From a virus: 24,465 nucleotides of DNA. Under the pieces are notes generated by a model. It was not told the DNA's origin. It was given only the letters and a program-made list of their open reading frames with translations, and ran no database searches. The position numbers and the translations under genes were made by a program. The first letter of the stretch is position 1. Every line of letters begins with the position of its first letter. This document shows positions 11,112-18,719 of this stretch, piece after piece. Where the stretch lies: IMG/VR virus record IMGVR_UViG_3300042889_001762, positions 1-24,465 of that record, one strand, 5' to 3'.

Positions 11112-12043
11112 TGTCTCTTTTAATTATGACAATGGTCCACGACTTCTCTGGTGAGGGTTATTCGGACGTATACTATCTCTCACCCGACAAGTCGAACGTT
11201 CCTGCTGTTATCAATAACAACCTGGACAACTACTTCAAGTTTAATCCTGACTGTAACGTCGTTATGCACGTGAATGCAGAGTATAAAGACTTTGAGTGGG
11301 AAGATAGACCAAACGTTCTGGTATCGCCTAAGAGATTCGTTATTAAGCACGGTCAATGCCAGCTAGCATCGATTTTAACGATGTTTAAACACGCTGTTGA
11401 CTCTGGTATCGATTTCGACTATGTTACTATTAATCATTCGGGTGAGATGTACGTTAAACCCGGTGCATACGAGTATATGAAGCAGTTTGACATTGGTATT
11501 TGGCACGGTCCTTTGTCGGATGTCAAGAACCAAACGATTGCTCATTGGCCACCGTTCCAGCTTGTTAGCCAGGAATTAAATCGCAACTTTGACTTCTTTG
11601 ACAATCTATTCTATCCAGGTACAATTGAAAACTATTGCGCTAGTCAGCTAGAAGGATCGTTCTACAAGCGAGAGATATTCCAGAAGATCTATGATTGGTT
11701 TGCGGCTCGTTATGATATCGAAAGACTAAACGAGTGGCCAGTGTACATGGAAGAACTTATGATTCCTACGCTAGCCTATCATTTCAGCATGGGTAAAGTA
11801 GGCACACCAGTATGTGCCTTTTATATTGAAGGTGGGCACATGACTCTCGACAACTGGCAGTATGTCCAGGACGTAATTGATGGTAAGAGTATAATTGCCT
11901 GGGGTGCTGATAATCTACCATTCTGGGCTAATCGTATTCTTTCAACGTCAACATCTGGTAAAGATCTATATACTATCAAAAGAATAAATAGGATTATAGA
12001 TGATCCTATTAGAGTCGCTATCACGAATCTATCTGGAGTATAA
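11111..12043 (+). CDS. Putative glycosyltransferase-like protein (310 aa)
   Basis: Translation starts at the A shared with the preceding stop (TAATG), with GGAGG just upstream. The product begins with a hydrophobic strand (MSLLIMTMVHDF), then NPDCNVVMHVNAEYKDF and a segment FDYVTINHSGEMYVKPGAYEYM that recalls the layout of core-2/I-branching (GT14-like) glycosyltransferases. SQLEGSFYKREIF and WPVYMEELMIPTLAYHF follow, which could form an acceptor site. No classical DxD motif stands out. The context, coupled to an activated-sugar enzyme, supports transfer of a sugar to a virion or host glycan. The family assignment is tentative. Confidence 0.5.
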   Translation: MSLLIMTMVHDFSGEGYSDVYYLSPDKSNVPAVINNNLDNYFKFNPDCNVVMHVNAEYKDFEWEDRPNVLVSPKRFVIKHGQCQLASILTMFKHAVDSGIDFDYVTINHSGEMYVKPGAYEYMKQFDIGIWHGPLSDVKNQTIAHWPPFQLVSQELNRNFDFFDNLFYPGTIENYCASQLEGSFYKREIFQKIYDWFAARYDIERLNEWPVYMEELMIPTLAYHFSMGKVGTPVCAFYIEGGHMTLDNWQYVQDVIDGKSIIAWGADNLPFWANRILSTSTSGKDLYTIKRINRIIDDPIRVAITNLSGV

Positions 12044-12044
12044 A

Positions 12045-12206
12045 ATGTCACCTATATTAGAAACAATTGCAGTAATGAGACAAGAGCTTCTCGAGCTGCA
12101 ATATAGAATATCTCGTGGTACTTATGATGACCTGGAGTTTTACACGCCAATTGAGATATATTTTAAAGCTAGAATCGAAGAGCTCGAAAGACTCGTAGAG
12201 AAATAA
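12045..12206 (+). CDS. Small coiled-coil hypothetical protein (53 aa)
   Basis: GGAG lies six bases before the ATG at 12045. The in-frame ATG at 12000 lies inside the previous gene and is less likely. The product has two amphipathic helices (MSPILETIAVMRQELLELQYRI and IYFKARIEELERLVEK) joined by GTYDDLEFYTP. It is the third gene of the tight 9240 cluster. Its function is unknown. Confidence 0.6.
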   Translation: MSPILETIAVMRQELLELQYRISRGTYDDLEFYTPIEIYFKARIEELERLVEK

Positions 12207-12253
12207 GGATTATAGTCACGTAAAATAATACGTTGAAATGTGCTTTTTATACG

Positions 12254-12282
12254 TTGACTTCTTATAGATTACATAGTAGTAT
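12254..12282 (+). promoter_or_regulatory. Possible sigma70-like promoter
   Basis: TTGACT, 17 bases, then TAGTAT. Spacing agrees with the early promoters on the left, but the -10 box is weaker. Confidence 0.4.
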
Positions 12283-12283
12283 T

Positions 12284-12291
12284 AATAAATA
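12284..12291 (+). promoter_or_regulatory. Possible late promoter (one mismatch)
   Basis: AATAAATA differs from TATAAATA at one base. RNA would begin near 12297. Confidence 0.45.
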
Positions 12292-12499
12292 GATACATGG
12301 TTACTACGGGGGTATCGCCCCCATTGACTCTTACAAAAGCTTCAAGTCAAAGTTGGCTAAGAAAGCGGATATGATTTCGGTTATATCCACCGACGAAAAC
12401 AATAATGATTTTGCATTCCTAGTAAGAGAGGGATGGGTGTAGAGAATACCTTATTGGTACATTCTTATCACAGCGATAACGATAGATGGGGTTGAGACA

Positions 12500-12546
12500 C
12501 CTCTACAAAGCTATCATTATTAGCCGAAGTCATTTGACCCTAGAGG
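12500..12546 (+). promoter_or_regulatory. Possible hairpin masking the endolysin ribosome binding site
   Basis: CCTCTA (12500-12505) is the exact complement of TAGAGG (12541-12546), the ribosome binding site six bases before the ATG at 12553. The loop is 35 bases. T4 lysozyme mRNA is known to have its ribosome binding site hidden in a comparable way in early transcripts. Confidence 0.4.
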
Positions 12547-12552
12547 TTACAA

Positions 12553-13131
12553 ATGAAACTATTTACAAATACAAAAGATTTTCCCTACCTACGTTGGGCC
12601 GAGGGTTTTGTTATAGGCGTTATAGCTGTTACGAGTGTAGCACTAGCAACTCCAGTTAAAGAACCCGAAGTAAAGATCGTTAAGGTCCCACAAATACAGG
12701 TAGTAGAAAAAGAAGTAGTTGTTAAACAGCCTGTTTATCTAAGCAAACACGATAAACAGCAAATCAAATGTATGGCCGAGAATACATATTTCGAAGCCGG
12801 ACATGAACCTAAGAAGGGTAAGATTGCAGTCAACAATGTTGTGCTCAATCGAGCCAAAGATAAAAGATTCCCAAAGACGCCATGTGCTGTTATCAATCAA
12901 AGAACAGCGCGCGTATGCCAGTTTTCATGGAAGTGTGAGGGAGGAAAACGCATTGGTGACATGACTGCCTATAGGAAGTCATTAGCAGTCGCCGAGAACG
13001 TGTACTTGGGTAATTACGGAGACGTAACCGGAGGCGCAAAGTTCTACCACGCAGATTATGTAAGCCCATCATGGGGCCGCGTATTTGATCGCACTACTAA
13101 GATTGGTGCACATATATTTTATAGAGGTTAG
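12553..13131 (+). CDS. SleB-type cell wall hydrolase with N-terminal membrane anchor (endolysin)
   Basis: The 192-residue product has one hydrophobic N-terminal segment, about residues 18-33 (FVIGVIAVTSVALAT). A Val/Lys-rich linker follows (EVKIVKVPQIQVVEKEVVVKQP). From about 70 to the end is a Hydrolase_2/SleB domain: CMAENTYFEAGHEPKKGKIAVNNVVLNR, CAVINQ, CQFSWKC, and DVTGGAKFYHADYVSPSW. This family cleaves peptidoglycan glycan strands. The N-terminal segment could be a signal-anchor-release element that lets the enzyme reach the periplasm through Sec. The gene probably serves lysis. TAGAGG is the ribosome binding site and may be masked by upstream CCTCTA. Confidence 0.87.
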   Translation: MKLFTNTKDFPYLRWAEGFVIGVIAVTSVALATPVKEPEVKIVKVPQIQVVEKEVVVKQPVYLSKHDKQQIKCMAENTYFEAGHEPKKGKIAVNNVVLNRAKDKRFPKTPCAVINQRTARVCQFSWKCEGGKRIGDMTAYRKSLAVAENVYLGNYGDVTGGAKFYHADYVSPSWGRVFDRTTKIGAHIFYRG

Positions 13132-13137
13132 TATATC

Positions 13138-13386
13138 ATGGAAGAGTCGAGTCTACAGTTTTCTAAAGTAATCAGCTCCGAGAAGTTCTATAAAGAGATT
13201 GAACAACTTGTCAAAGATCACAAGTTAAAATATATGGATGCTATCATATATTTTTGTGAGAGAAACGAAGTTGAAATAGAAACTGTAGCCTCGATGATTC
13301 GTGGCAACATGCGAATTAAGGCTATCCTTCAAGTAGAAGGAGAACTGTTGAACTTTTTACCAAAGACAGCTAAACTGCCTATCTAA
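13138..13386 (+). CDS. 33: gp33-like late transcription coactivator
   Basis: The 82-residue product resembles the T4 gp33 family: FSKVISSEKFYKEIEQLV, then YMDAIIYFCERNEVEIETVASMIRGNMRIKAILQVEGELLNFLPK. In T4, gp33 binds RNA polymerase and, with the gp55 sigma factor and the sliding clamp, activates late promoters (TATAAATA), which are present in this window. T4 gp33 is somewhat longer (112 residues). The neighbours gp59 and gp32 are also close neighbours of gene 33 in T4. AGAGG lies upstream of the ATG, seven bases after the endolysin stop. Confidence 0.8.
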   Translation: MEESSLQFSKVISSEKFYKEIEQLVKDHKLKYMDAIIYFCERNEVEIETVASMIRGNMRIKAILQVEGELLNFLPKTAKLPI

Positions 13387-13410
13387 AGTTCGCATGTAAG
13401 GAAAGAGGAG

Positions 13411-13980
13411 ATGACTCCATATGAATGTTTTCAATTATATAATGCCCTTAAACTCCATTTTACCAACCCATCCTACGACTACTTCAAGTATCAAGGTAAG
13501 ACTCGGATCGACCACAGAGTCTTCGAGCGTAGAAAAGACAAGTATCAATTCTACAAACTTTCAAAGCACAGAGATCCTCAAGGCCTTATCGTGGCTAACT
13601 TTGCTGCCGGAAGCGCGGGTTGGATTGGTGACATGCTCACCGAAGAAGCCAATGACCGATATACAGATTGGCTTGGACGTCAACAGTCCATTACTTACAG
13701 GTTCCAGTCAGACATGGAAAAGCTGGCAGACAACCTGAAGAGCAACTTCCAGGTAAAGGAAGGTCAACATCCCCCACTACTTGTATATGTTAAGCGGGGT
13801 GTTATCTCTATAGAAACCTTAACTATTCTAAATGAACTGTTGAGCTTTTTCCCAACATGGGATATAAAGATAAATGACACTGTACTATGGCCCAATATCA
13901 GAAACAGATGTCTAAAGTATGCTCCATTCATTACATATGATAGAGTAAAGATTAAGCAGATCCTAAAAAATCTCTTATAA
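13411..13980 (+). CDS. 59: gp59-like replicative helicase loader
   Basis: The 189-residue product begins MTPYECFQLYNALKLHFTNPSYDYFKYQGKTR, then FERRKDKYQFYKLSK, which is close to the N-terminus of T4 gp59 (217 residues). That protein loads the gp41 helicase onto gp32-coated forked DNA. The C-terminal half (LLSFFPTWDIKINDTVLWPNIRNRCLKYAPFI) is in line with the all-helical second domain. AAGGAAAGAGGAG directly precedes the ATG. The TAA stop lies within the late promoter that serves gp32. Confidence 0.9.
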   Translation: MTPYECFQLYNALKLHFTNPSYDYFKYQGKTRIDHRVFERRKDKYQFYKLSKHRDPQGLIVANFAAGSAGWIGDMLTEEANDRYTDWLGRQQSITYRFQSDMEKLADNLKSNFQVKEGQHPPLLVYVKRGVISIETLTILNELLSFFPTWDIKINDTVLWPNIRNRCLKYAPFITYDRVKIKQILKNLL

Positions 13981-13983
13981 ATA
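13976..13983 (+). promoter_or_regulatory. T4-type late promoter for gene 32
   Basis: An exact TATAAATA overlaps the gp59 stop codon. The leader that follows starts with a GGCC-AAA-GGCC hairpin (13989-13999) and continues as an A-rich, unstructured stretch to the ATG at 14040. T4 gp32 represses its own mRNA by binding such a leader, so autoregulation is possible. Confidence 0.75.
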
Positions 13984-14039
13984 CCGCCGGCCAAAGGCCA
14001 ATATGAAATATACGAAACATAAGAAAAAGGAAATAAGAT

Positions 14040-14972
14040 ATGTCATTCTCTTTTAATGAGCTCAAGCGTAACTCAAGCGATAGCTTCGATAAGCTCAACC
14101 AAGAACTCACCAAACTCAATACAAATCAGCAAGGCGGCGCTCCAGGTAAGGATGAACGTCTATGGTCATGTCAGCTAGATAAAGCTGGTAATGGCTATGC
14201 GATCATTCGCTTCCTTCCTGCACCTGCTGGTGAAGATGTTCCATTCGTTCGTCTGTTCTCCCATGGCTTCAAAGGCCCGGGTGGAGCTTGGTATATTGAA
14301 AACTGTCTTTCAACACTAAGCGCTCCCGATCCAGTTATGGAGATGAACAACATCCTGTGGAATGAGGGTGAAGGTTCAGAAGGACGCAAGCGCGTTACTG
14401 GTTCTGGTCGTGATAACCCAGGGACCAAGCGTCAGCTGTCTTACTATTCAAACATCTATGTTGTGAGTGATCCAGCTAATCCAGAAAACGAAGGTAAGGT
14501 TTTCTTGTTTAAGTATGGCAAGAAGATCTTTGATAAGCTCAATGATATGATGAGCCCAACGTTCCCTGGAGAAACACCTGTCAACCCATTCAATCTTTGG
14601 GAAGGTGCAAACTTCGTTCTGAAGATTCGTCGTGTGGATGGATATGCAAACTTTGATAAGTCAGAGTTTGAGAAGCCTGCACCGCTAGCTGATGATGATA
14701 AGATGGAAGCCATCTGGAAGTCACAGCATTCTCTTCAAGAGATCGTATCGCCAAGCAACTTCAAGTCCTATGATGAGCTTAAGGAAAAGCTCGATCGGGT
14801 TCTGAGTAATGCTCCGGCACGTCAACGTAAGGTCACTGAAGAATCCAATGATGCACCATGGTCAGCTCCGGCACCACAGTTCAAAGCTGCAGAGCCTCGT
14901 CCTGCACCTGTGGCGACTGTAGACGACGATGATGAAGATATGGCTTTCTTTAAGAGCTTAGCCGACGATTAA
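14040..14972 (+). CDS. 32: gp32-like single-stranded DNA-binding protein
   Basis: The 310-residue product has the T4 gp32 plan. The N-terminal cooperativity segment is basic (MSFSFNELKRNSSDSF). The OB-fold core contains GYAIIRFLPAP, FSHGFKGPGGAWYIENC, YYSNIYVVSDPANPENEGKVFLFKYGKKIFDKL and NPFNLWEGANFVLKIRRVDGYANFD. The C-terminus is acidic (DDDDEDMAFFKSLADD) and binds replication partners. It coats ssDNA in replication, repair and recombination. T4 gp32 binds zinc through His and three Cys after the WYIE-C block. Here that stretch reads NCLSTLSAPDPVMEMN, so the ligands are missing. AAGGAAAT precedes the ATG. Confidence 0.95.
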   Translation: MSFSFNELKRNSSDSFDKLNQELTKLNTNQQGGAPGKDERLWSCQLDKAGNGYAIIRFLPAPAGEDVPFVRLFSHGFKGPGGAWYIENCLSTLSAPDPVMEMNNILWNEGEGSEGRKRVTGSGRDNPGTKRQLSYYSNIYVVSDPANPENEGKVFLFKYGKKIFDKLNDMMSPTFPGETPVNPFNLWEGANFVLKIRRVDGYANFDKSEFEKPAPLADDDKMEAIWKSQHSLQEIVSPSNFKSYDELKEKLDRVLSNAPARQRKVTEESNDAPWSAPAPQFKAAEPRPAPVATVDDDDEDMAFFKSLADD

Positions 14973-14998
14973 TATCTCACCCGCCAGTGAGTAAACTT

Positions 14999-15026
14999 GA
15001 GAGCGGCCAATGGCCGCTCTCTTTTT
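14999..15026 (+). terminator. Strong intrinsic terminator after gene 32
   Basis: A perfect 10-bp stem GAGAGCGGCC/GGCCGCTCTC with loop AAT is followed by TTTTT. It lies between convergent genes. The T-run overlaps the stop codon of the minus-strand gene at 15025. Confidence 0.93.
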
Positions 15027-16953
15027 ATCTGGCCACGAAGTATTTTGAATAATCCTGTCCGTTATAGGCCTTGTGGGACGCTTGCGCTTGTCCGCCTCCA
15101 GAAGATCCAGAATTTTTCGCAAAAAGGCCGTTTTGAGCTGCTTGATATTGATTTCCCCCCGTCTTAATAGCCGGTGTGGGTCTATTGGTACTGGCATTAT
15201 TCAAAGCAGGGGCTGCTCCAGTGCCTTCCATATACGGGACAGGGTTGACCGATCTTGTCAAAGCGTTGTCGGTGCTGCTGGACTGACCCAGCCGAACTTC
15301 GAAATGAAGGTGATTACCCGTTGACCTTCCGGTACTACCAACCCCACCAATGATATCACCGGCTCTAACGTCTTGTCCGCTACTGACACGCATGGATCCA
15401 TCGAGAAGATGCGCATAACGAGTTTGTATACCGTCTTTATGGTCGATATATACAACGTTACCATAGGATCCGACGGATTTTGCTAGAATAACCGTGCCAG
15501 CTTTAACAGCATGTACTGGTGTGTTAGGCGACATTGGAATATCAATGCCTGGGTGATTTCCACCTTTGCCGTTATTGTAATACTGTCGGAATTGTCCGTA
15601 GTTATTCGATCCGAGATTCGTTAGAGCACCCAGAGGCCCTACCATACCTTGCTTATTAACTACACCGGGCTCGCCTGCCATACTATTAGTAAGACTCGGC
15701 GAGGGTCCAAGCCCCATACGGGTTCGGTGACCACTAATAACTTTTGCGAGATCATTATAATCAATTACGCCGTCCTTAGGGATTGCATCTAGACTCGGGT
15801 TACTACTGTAATATTTGTCGCCGCTTCTTGATAAAACGCCAGTCCAACCTTGATTACGGGCAATACTAGGCAAGAAAACAGCGGCATATATTTGACCTGC
15901 ATTAGCCCCGCGCGGCATTTTGCTGGCAGCAAATATTTTTTCATCTGCTAGAGCTACTTGCTGGGCTCTTGTCATCTTACTGATAGCATCAGTATTAAAG
16001 TATTGAGGCATGAACTGAAAGAGCCCCGTAGCACCATTTTTACCGCGAACGGTTGGGCTCATCGTGCCAGCGCTTTCATTATACATCAGACCTAATAGGT
16101 CATTAGCATCAACATTATACTTTGATGCTAGTCCACCAACAGCGCTTATAAACTCTTTGTCGTTCTTCCAGTCGCCAGTAACCTTAGACAAATCGCCGAC
16201 CGGAGCATATTGTCCTGGGCCGAGTGTTTGACCTGGCGTTGCAGAACCACCGCTAAATCCTCCCGTAACTGCTTGGTATCCGAGATAGCCTAGAGCTCCT
16301 ACACCTATAGCAGCAGCTGCTGCAACTCCTCCTCTAGCCACTCCTCCAAGAGTGAACGGAGATCTAGGGATTGCTCCTTTAGGAATCCGACCAGGCATTC
16401 TAGGAGGTCGTCTGGAACCAGGTTTGCCTCCGCCTCCTAAATCAATATCGAGTTCATCACCCCCTCCATCTAGGGAGAAGTTCTCGAGCGCTGCAGCCAA
16501 CTCATCAAACTTGGCAGTCAGTTCGGGCAAATATTGTTGAAATACAGCTCCGAGTCCGTTGAGATTGTTTCCTCCGGATCCCGAGAGTGAATCGACTGAA
16601 CCGCCAGGAGACTGGAACGACTCCATGGAAGATTCGATGCTGTTTTGTCTAGCAGCTTTGATCTTGTTTGTTTCTAGATTTTTTCTAAAGTCGAGATAGT
16701 TTTCTACTTGATAAAAATTATCCAGGATGTCTGTTAGAGATTCCGACATCGAGCTGATGGACTGCTTATCTAAAATATCTCCCATCTCAGATTTTTTAGA
16801 TAGCAATACAACTGAACCTGTAACGATATCAGCAAACGCATTGTCAAGAACTTTTATTAGGAATCCCCGATCACTGGGACTATCTATTGTGTTAGTTATC
16901 AATCGTTTGGCGTTGTTCTTTTTACCTCTGAGGTGTTTGGTTATGTCCTCCAT
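15025..16953 (-). CDS. Tail-associated peptidoglycan hydrolase: transglycosylase plus M23 peptidase
   Basis: The 642-residue product starts with a helical N-terminus (1-120). A Gly/Pro/Arg-rich linker and a hydrophobic Ala/Gly segment near 210-235 (GGVAAAAAIGVGALGYLGY) follow. Residues 265-420 look like a soluble lytic transglycosylase, with catalytic Glu in LMYNESAGT and GLFQFMP. Residues 470-570 are a LytM/M23 endopeptidase with both zinc motifs, HPGIDIP and HLHFEV, plus YGNVVYIDHKDGIQTRYAHL. It therefore could cut both glycan and peptide bonds as the tail crosses the cell wall, the job of T4 gp5. The ATG overlaps the stop of the upstream 527-residue gene. The C-terminal tail is Gln/Ser/Gly-rich. 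Confidence 0.88.
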   Translation of the reverse strand: MEDITKHLRGKKNNAKRLITNTIDSPSDRGFLIKVLDNAFADIVTGSVVLLSKKSEMGDILDKQSISSMSESLTDILDNFYQVENYLDFRKNLETNKIKAARQNSIESSMESFQSPGGSVDSLSGSGGNNLNGLGAVFQQYLPELTAKFDELAAALENFSLDGGGDELDIDLGGGGKPGSRRPPRMPGRIPKGAIPRSPFTLGGVARGGVAAAAAIGVGALGYLGYQAVTGGFSGGSATPGQTLGPGQYAPVGDLSKVTGDWKNDKEFISAVGGLASKYNVDANDLLGLMYNESAGTMSPTVRGKNGATGLFQFMPQYFNTDAISKMTRAQQVALADEKIFAASKMPRGANAGQIYAAVFLPSIARNQGWTGVLSRSGDKYYSSNPSLDAIPKDGVIDYNDLAKVISGHRTRMGLGPSPSLTNSMAGEPGVVNKQGMVGPLGALTNLGSNNYGQFRQYYNNGKGGNHPGIDIPMSPNTPVHAVKAGTVILAKSVGSYGNVVYIDHKDGIQTRYAHLLDGSMRVSSGQDVRAGDIIGGVGSTGRSTGNHLHFEVRLGQSSSTDNALTRSVNPVPYMEGTGAAPALNNASTNRPTPAIKTGGNQYQAAQNGLFAKNSGSSGGGQAQASHKAYNGQDYSKYFVAR

Positions 16954-18536
16954 CAGAATCTCGCCTCGTTCAGAGTAGGATGAGTTCCATCAGGTTTAAC
17001 ATGAGGCATATAAAACATTATGCTTGCTGGCAATGATCCCACATTATAATATGTAGGATCTGGAACGTTACCAGTACCAACGAACCCTGTACGCACTTGT
17101 TGCTGACGTACGGATTGTATTCCTTGAGGTGTGCTTATATTAAGTGGCGTCGTCTGATCGAGAGGAGGCGCCATAGCAGCTTCTTGTATGGCTGTAGCAG
17201 CTGTCGTACGAGGGGCTTCTGGAGCCGCGGAGGCGTCTTTCGGCTTCTGTTGGGCTGGTTTAGTACCGCCGCCTCCACTAACCTTAGCAGCGCCGCTCGA
17301 CGAGGTCCTAGTAGCTGAAGGAGGTGGTGTGGCACTAACAGCTTGGGGAGAGCCGTAGCTACCAGATGCCCCTCCACCACCAAAACTTCCACCTCCTGGT
17401 TGGAAACCAGGTTTCGCAGGCTGTATTCCTTTTTGTATTTGTCTAGTCTGCGTCTCTTTCTCTAACGACTTAAAATGCTCTCGGTTCTTTTGAATATAAT
17501 TCAAAGCATTTTTAGTAGCAGGAGTCCTGGGATCAGCTGTCGGTCCATATGCATCCAAGAGAGTCTGATAATCAGGAGGAAGATTATCGGATGGATACTT
17601 CTTGCCTTTGATCTCAAAATGAGTAGTAAACCCAGAAGAGTTCTTAATTGCTTTCATACCATATCGACGCTCAAGCTCGGCCAATGGTTTATTAGCATCA
17701 CTATAGGTCGACTTCATGAATTTATCAATGGCGTACAACCCAGCACCAGTAGTAGCAATAGCAGCTCCCATGGCAGCTGTGGCAACCCCTACCGAGGTCC
17801 CACCAAAATTCGCCAGGCCTTGCAGTCCACCTCGAAGCAAATTAGCGCCTCTACCAAGCAATCTGCGAAGGGCACCCTTACCTTTGGGTCCTTTGGATCT
17901 ATTGGAAGGAAGATCGATATCGACGCCACCACCTCCACCTCCATCTCCAGAAGAGATACCATTAAGTCGATCGATTACATTTTGTATTGCTTGGTGTAGA
18001 TCTTGGAAATCCGTCTCTAAATCAGTAGCTGACATTAAGTCGCCACCCTGGGTAGGTTCAGGAGTAGCATCTACTGCACTAACTGGATCTCTGCGCTCTT
18101 GCATACCCTCGCGAGATACTCTTACAGCCTGAGCATGTTGATCTAATAGCAACTTATGATGTTTGCTCGATATATCCCTGAAAGATATAGCTACCTTTAA
18201 TAGATCAGCTATCTGTCCGCGAATAGTATCTACAGTGGGAGAAGATATCTTTTCAGCTCTTTTAGGACTACCCAGCGTAGGAAGATCAGCAACTGCACCT
18301 GCAGCTCCTCTAGCTCTGCCAGCACCCCCAGCAGCCCCTGCCTCATCATTCTTGTCTTTAGGGGTATAGTTGCCTCCGAAAGCAGCAGCTAGCCCAGCCA
18401 GCGCAGCATTGGCGCCTGCCTCTAAAATATCATCGCCGTGTTTTCTTAGGAACCTACGGGTGCGGACGGCAGACCGCTTATAGGTACGCTTTGCCCCCTT
18501 TGAAATTTTCAACGCTAAGTTGGCAAGCCCCTTCAT
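16953..18536 (-). CDS. Gly/Ala/Pro-rich tail or baseplate-associated protein (527 aa)
   Basis: The N-terminus is very basic (KISKGAKRTYKRSAVRTRRFLRKHG), followed by an Ala/Gly helix and low-complexity linkers (GGAGRARGAAG; GGGGGVDIDLP). A hydrophobic segment near 245-275 (FGGTSVGVATAAMGAAIATTGAGLYAI) and a Pro/Ser/Gly-rich region follow before a folded-looking C-terminus (SLPASIMFYMPHVKPDGTHP). The segment VDIDLP and the hydrophobic stretch have counterparts in the downstream hydrolase (LDIDLG; AAAAAIGVGALG), so the two genes may share ancestry. They overlap by four bases. A tail-interior or hub role fits the location between gp26 and the tail lysin. No specific family is recognised. Confidence 0.6.
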   Translation of the reverse strand: MKGLANLALKISKGAKRTYKRSAVRTRRFLRKHGDDILEAGANAALAGLAAAFGGNYTPKDKNDEAGAAGGAGRARGAAGAVADLPTLGSPKRAEKISSPTVDTIRGQIADLLKVAISFRDISSKHHKLLLDQHAQAVRVSREGMQERRDPVSAVDATPEPTQGGDLMSATDLETDFQDLHQAIQNVIDRLNGISSGDGGGGGGVDIDLPSNRSKGPKGKGALRRLLGRGANLLRGGLQGLANFGGTSVGVATAAMGAAIATTGAGLYAIDKFMKSTYSDANKPLAELERRYGMKAIKNSSGFTTHFEIKGKKYPSDNLPPDYQTLLDAYGPTADPRTPATKNALNYIQKNREHFKSLEKETQTRQIQKGIQPAKPGFQPGGGSFGGGGASGSYGSPQAVSATPPPSATRTSSSGAAKVSGGGGTKPAQQKPKDASAAPEAPRTTAATAIQEAAMAPPLDQTTPLNISTPQGIQSVRQQQVRTGFVGTGNVPDPTYYNVGSLPASIMFYMPHVKPDGTHPTLNEARF

Positions 18537-18545
18537 CAGTCTATA

Positions 18546-18719
18546 CTATCCCGCTTTTTCTTTTTCTTTTTCTAGATAATCTAATAACATCTGCACGTAG
18601 ATATCTCGTTCAAATGGCATTAGACTTTCCACCTCTGTAATCGAATATTTATGGTGCTGAGCCAAAGCAAATACAGTTTGATAATAATTTGCTAAAGTGT
18701 TGTGACTCAGCCCAAGGTA
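18546..18719 (-). CDS. Probable -1 frameshift extension of the gp26-like protein
   Basis: In the -1 frame relative to the gp26-like gene, an open frame follows directly and encodes about 57 residues: YLGLSHNTLANYYQTVFALAQ, a middle HKYSITEVESLMPFERDIY, and a Lys/Glu-rich tail. It has no ATG near its start; the only internal ATG would leave 24 residues. On the coding strand, seven T bases (plus-strand 18719-18725) are phased as T-TTT-TTT for the upstream gene, 10 bases before its stop. A -1 slip would yield a fusion of about 289 residues. Tail assembly chaperones of many phages use the same device. The MPFERD segment looks conserved rather than accidental. Confidence 0.7.
   Translation of the reverse strand, partial: YLGLSHNTLANYYQTVFALAQHHKYSITEVESLMPFERDIYVQMLLDYLEKEKEKAG
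18646..18653 (-). promoter_or_regulatory. Possible minus-strand late promoter (one mismatch)
   Basis: Read on the minus strand the sequence is CATAAATA, one base from TATAAATA. It lies within the frameshift extension, about 110 bases upstream of the 527-residue gene. Confidence 0.35.

Larger units (their letters stand above)
12207..12552 (+). other. Intergenic regulatory region upstream of the endolysin
   Basis: About 345 bases contain two promoter candidates (12254 and 12284), a GGGGG-TATCG-CCCCC hairpin (12308-12322) and an open frame from about 12293 to 12442. That frame reads GYYGGIAPIDSYKSF...FLVREGWV but has no usable start codon near its beginning. The frame may be a gene remnant or be entered by frameshift from the ATG at 12297. 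The final part holds CCTCTA (12500-12505), complementary to the endolysin ribosome binding site. Confidence 0.5.

Noticed and set aside
12297-12374. 25-codon frame starting at ATG 12297
   Set aside because: It is very short, with no ribosome binding site and no protein-like character after the first residues.
13421-13738. 105-residue frame overlapping the gp59 gene
   Set aside because: It is a shifted-frame shadow of gp59, whose frame matches a known family throughout.
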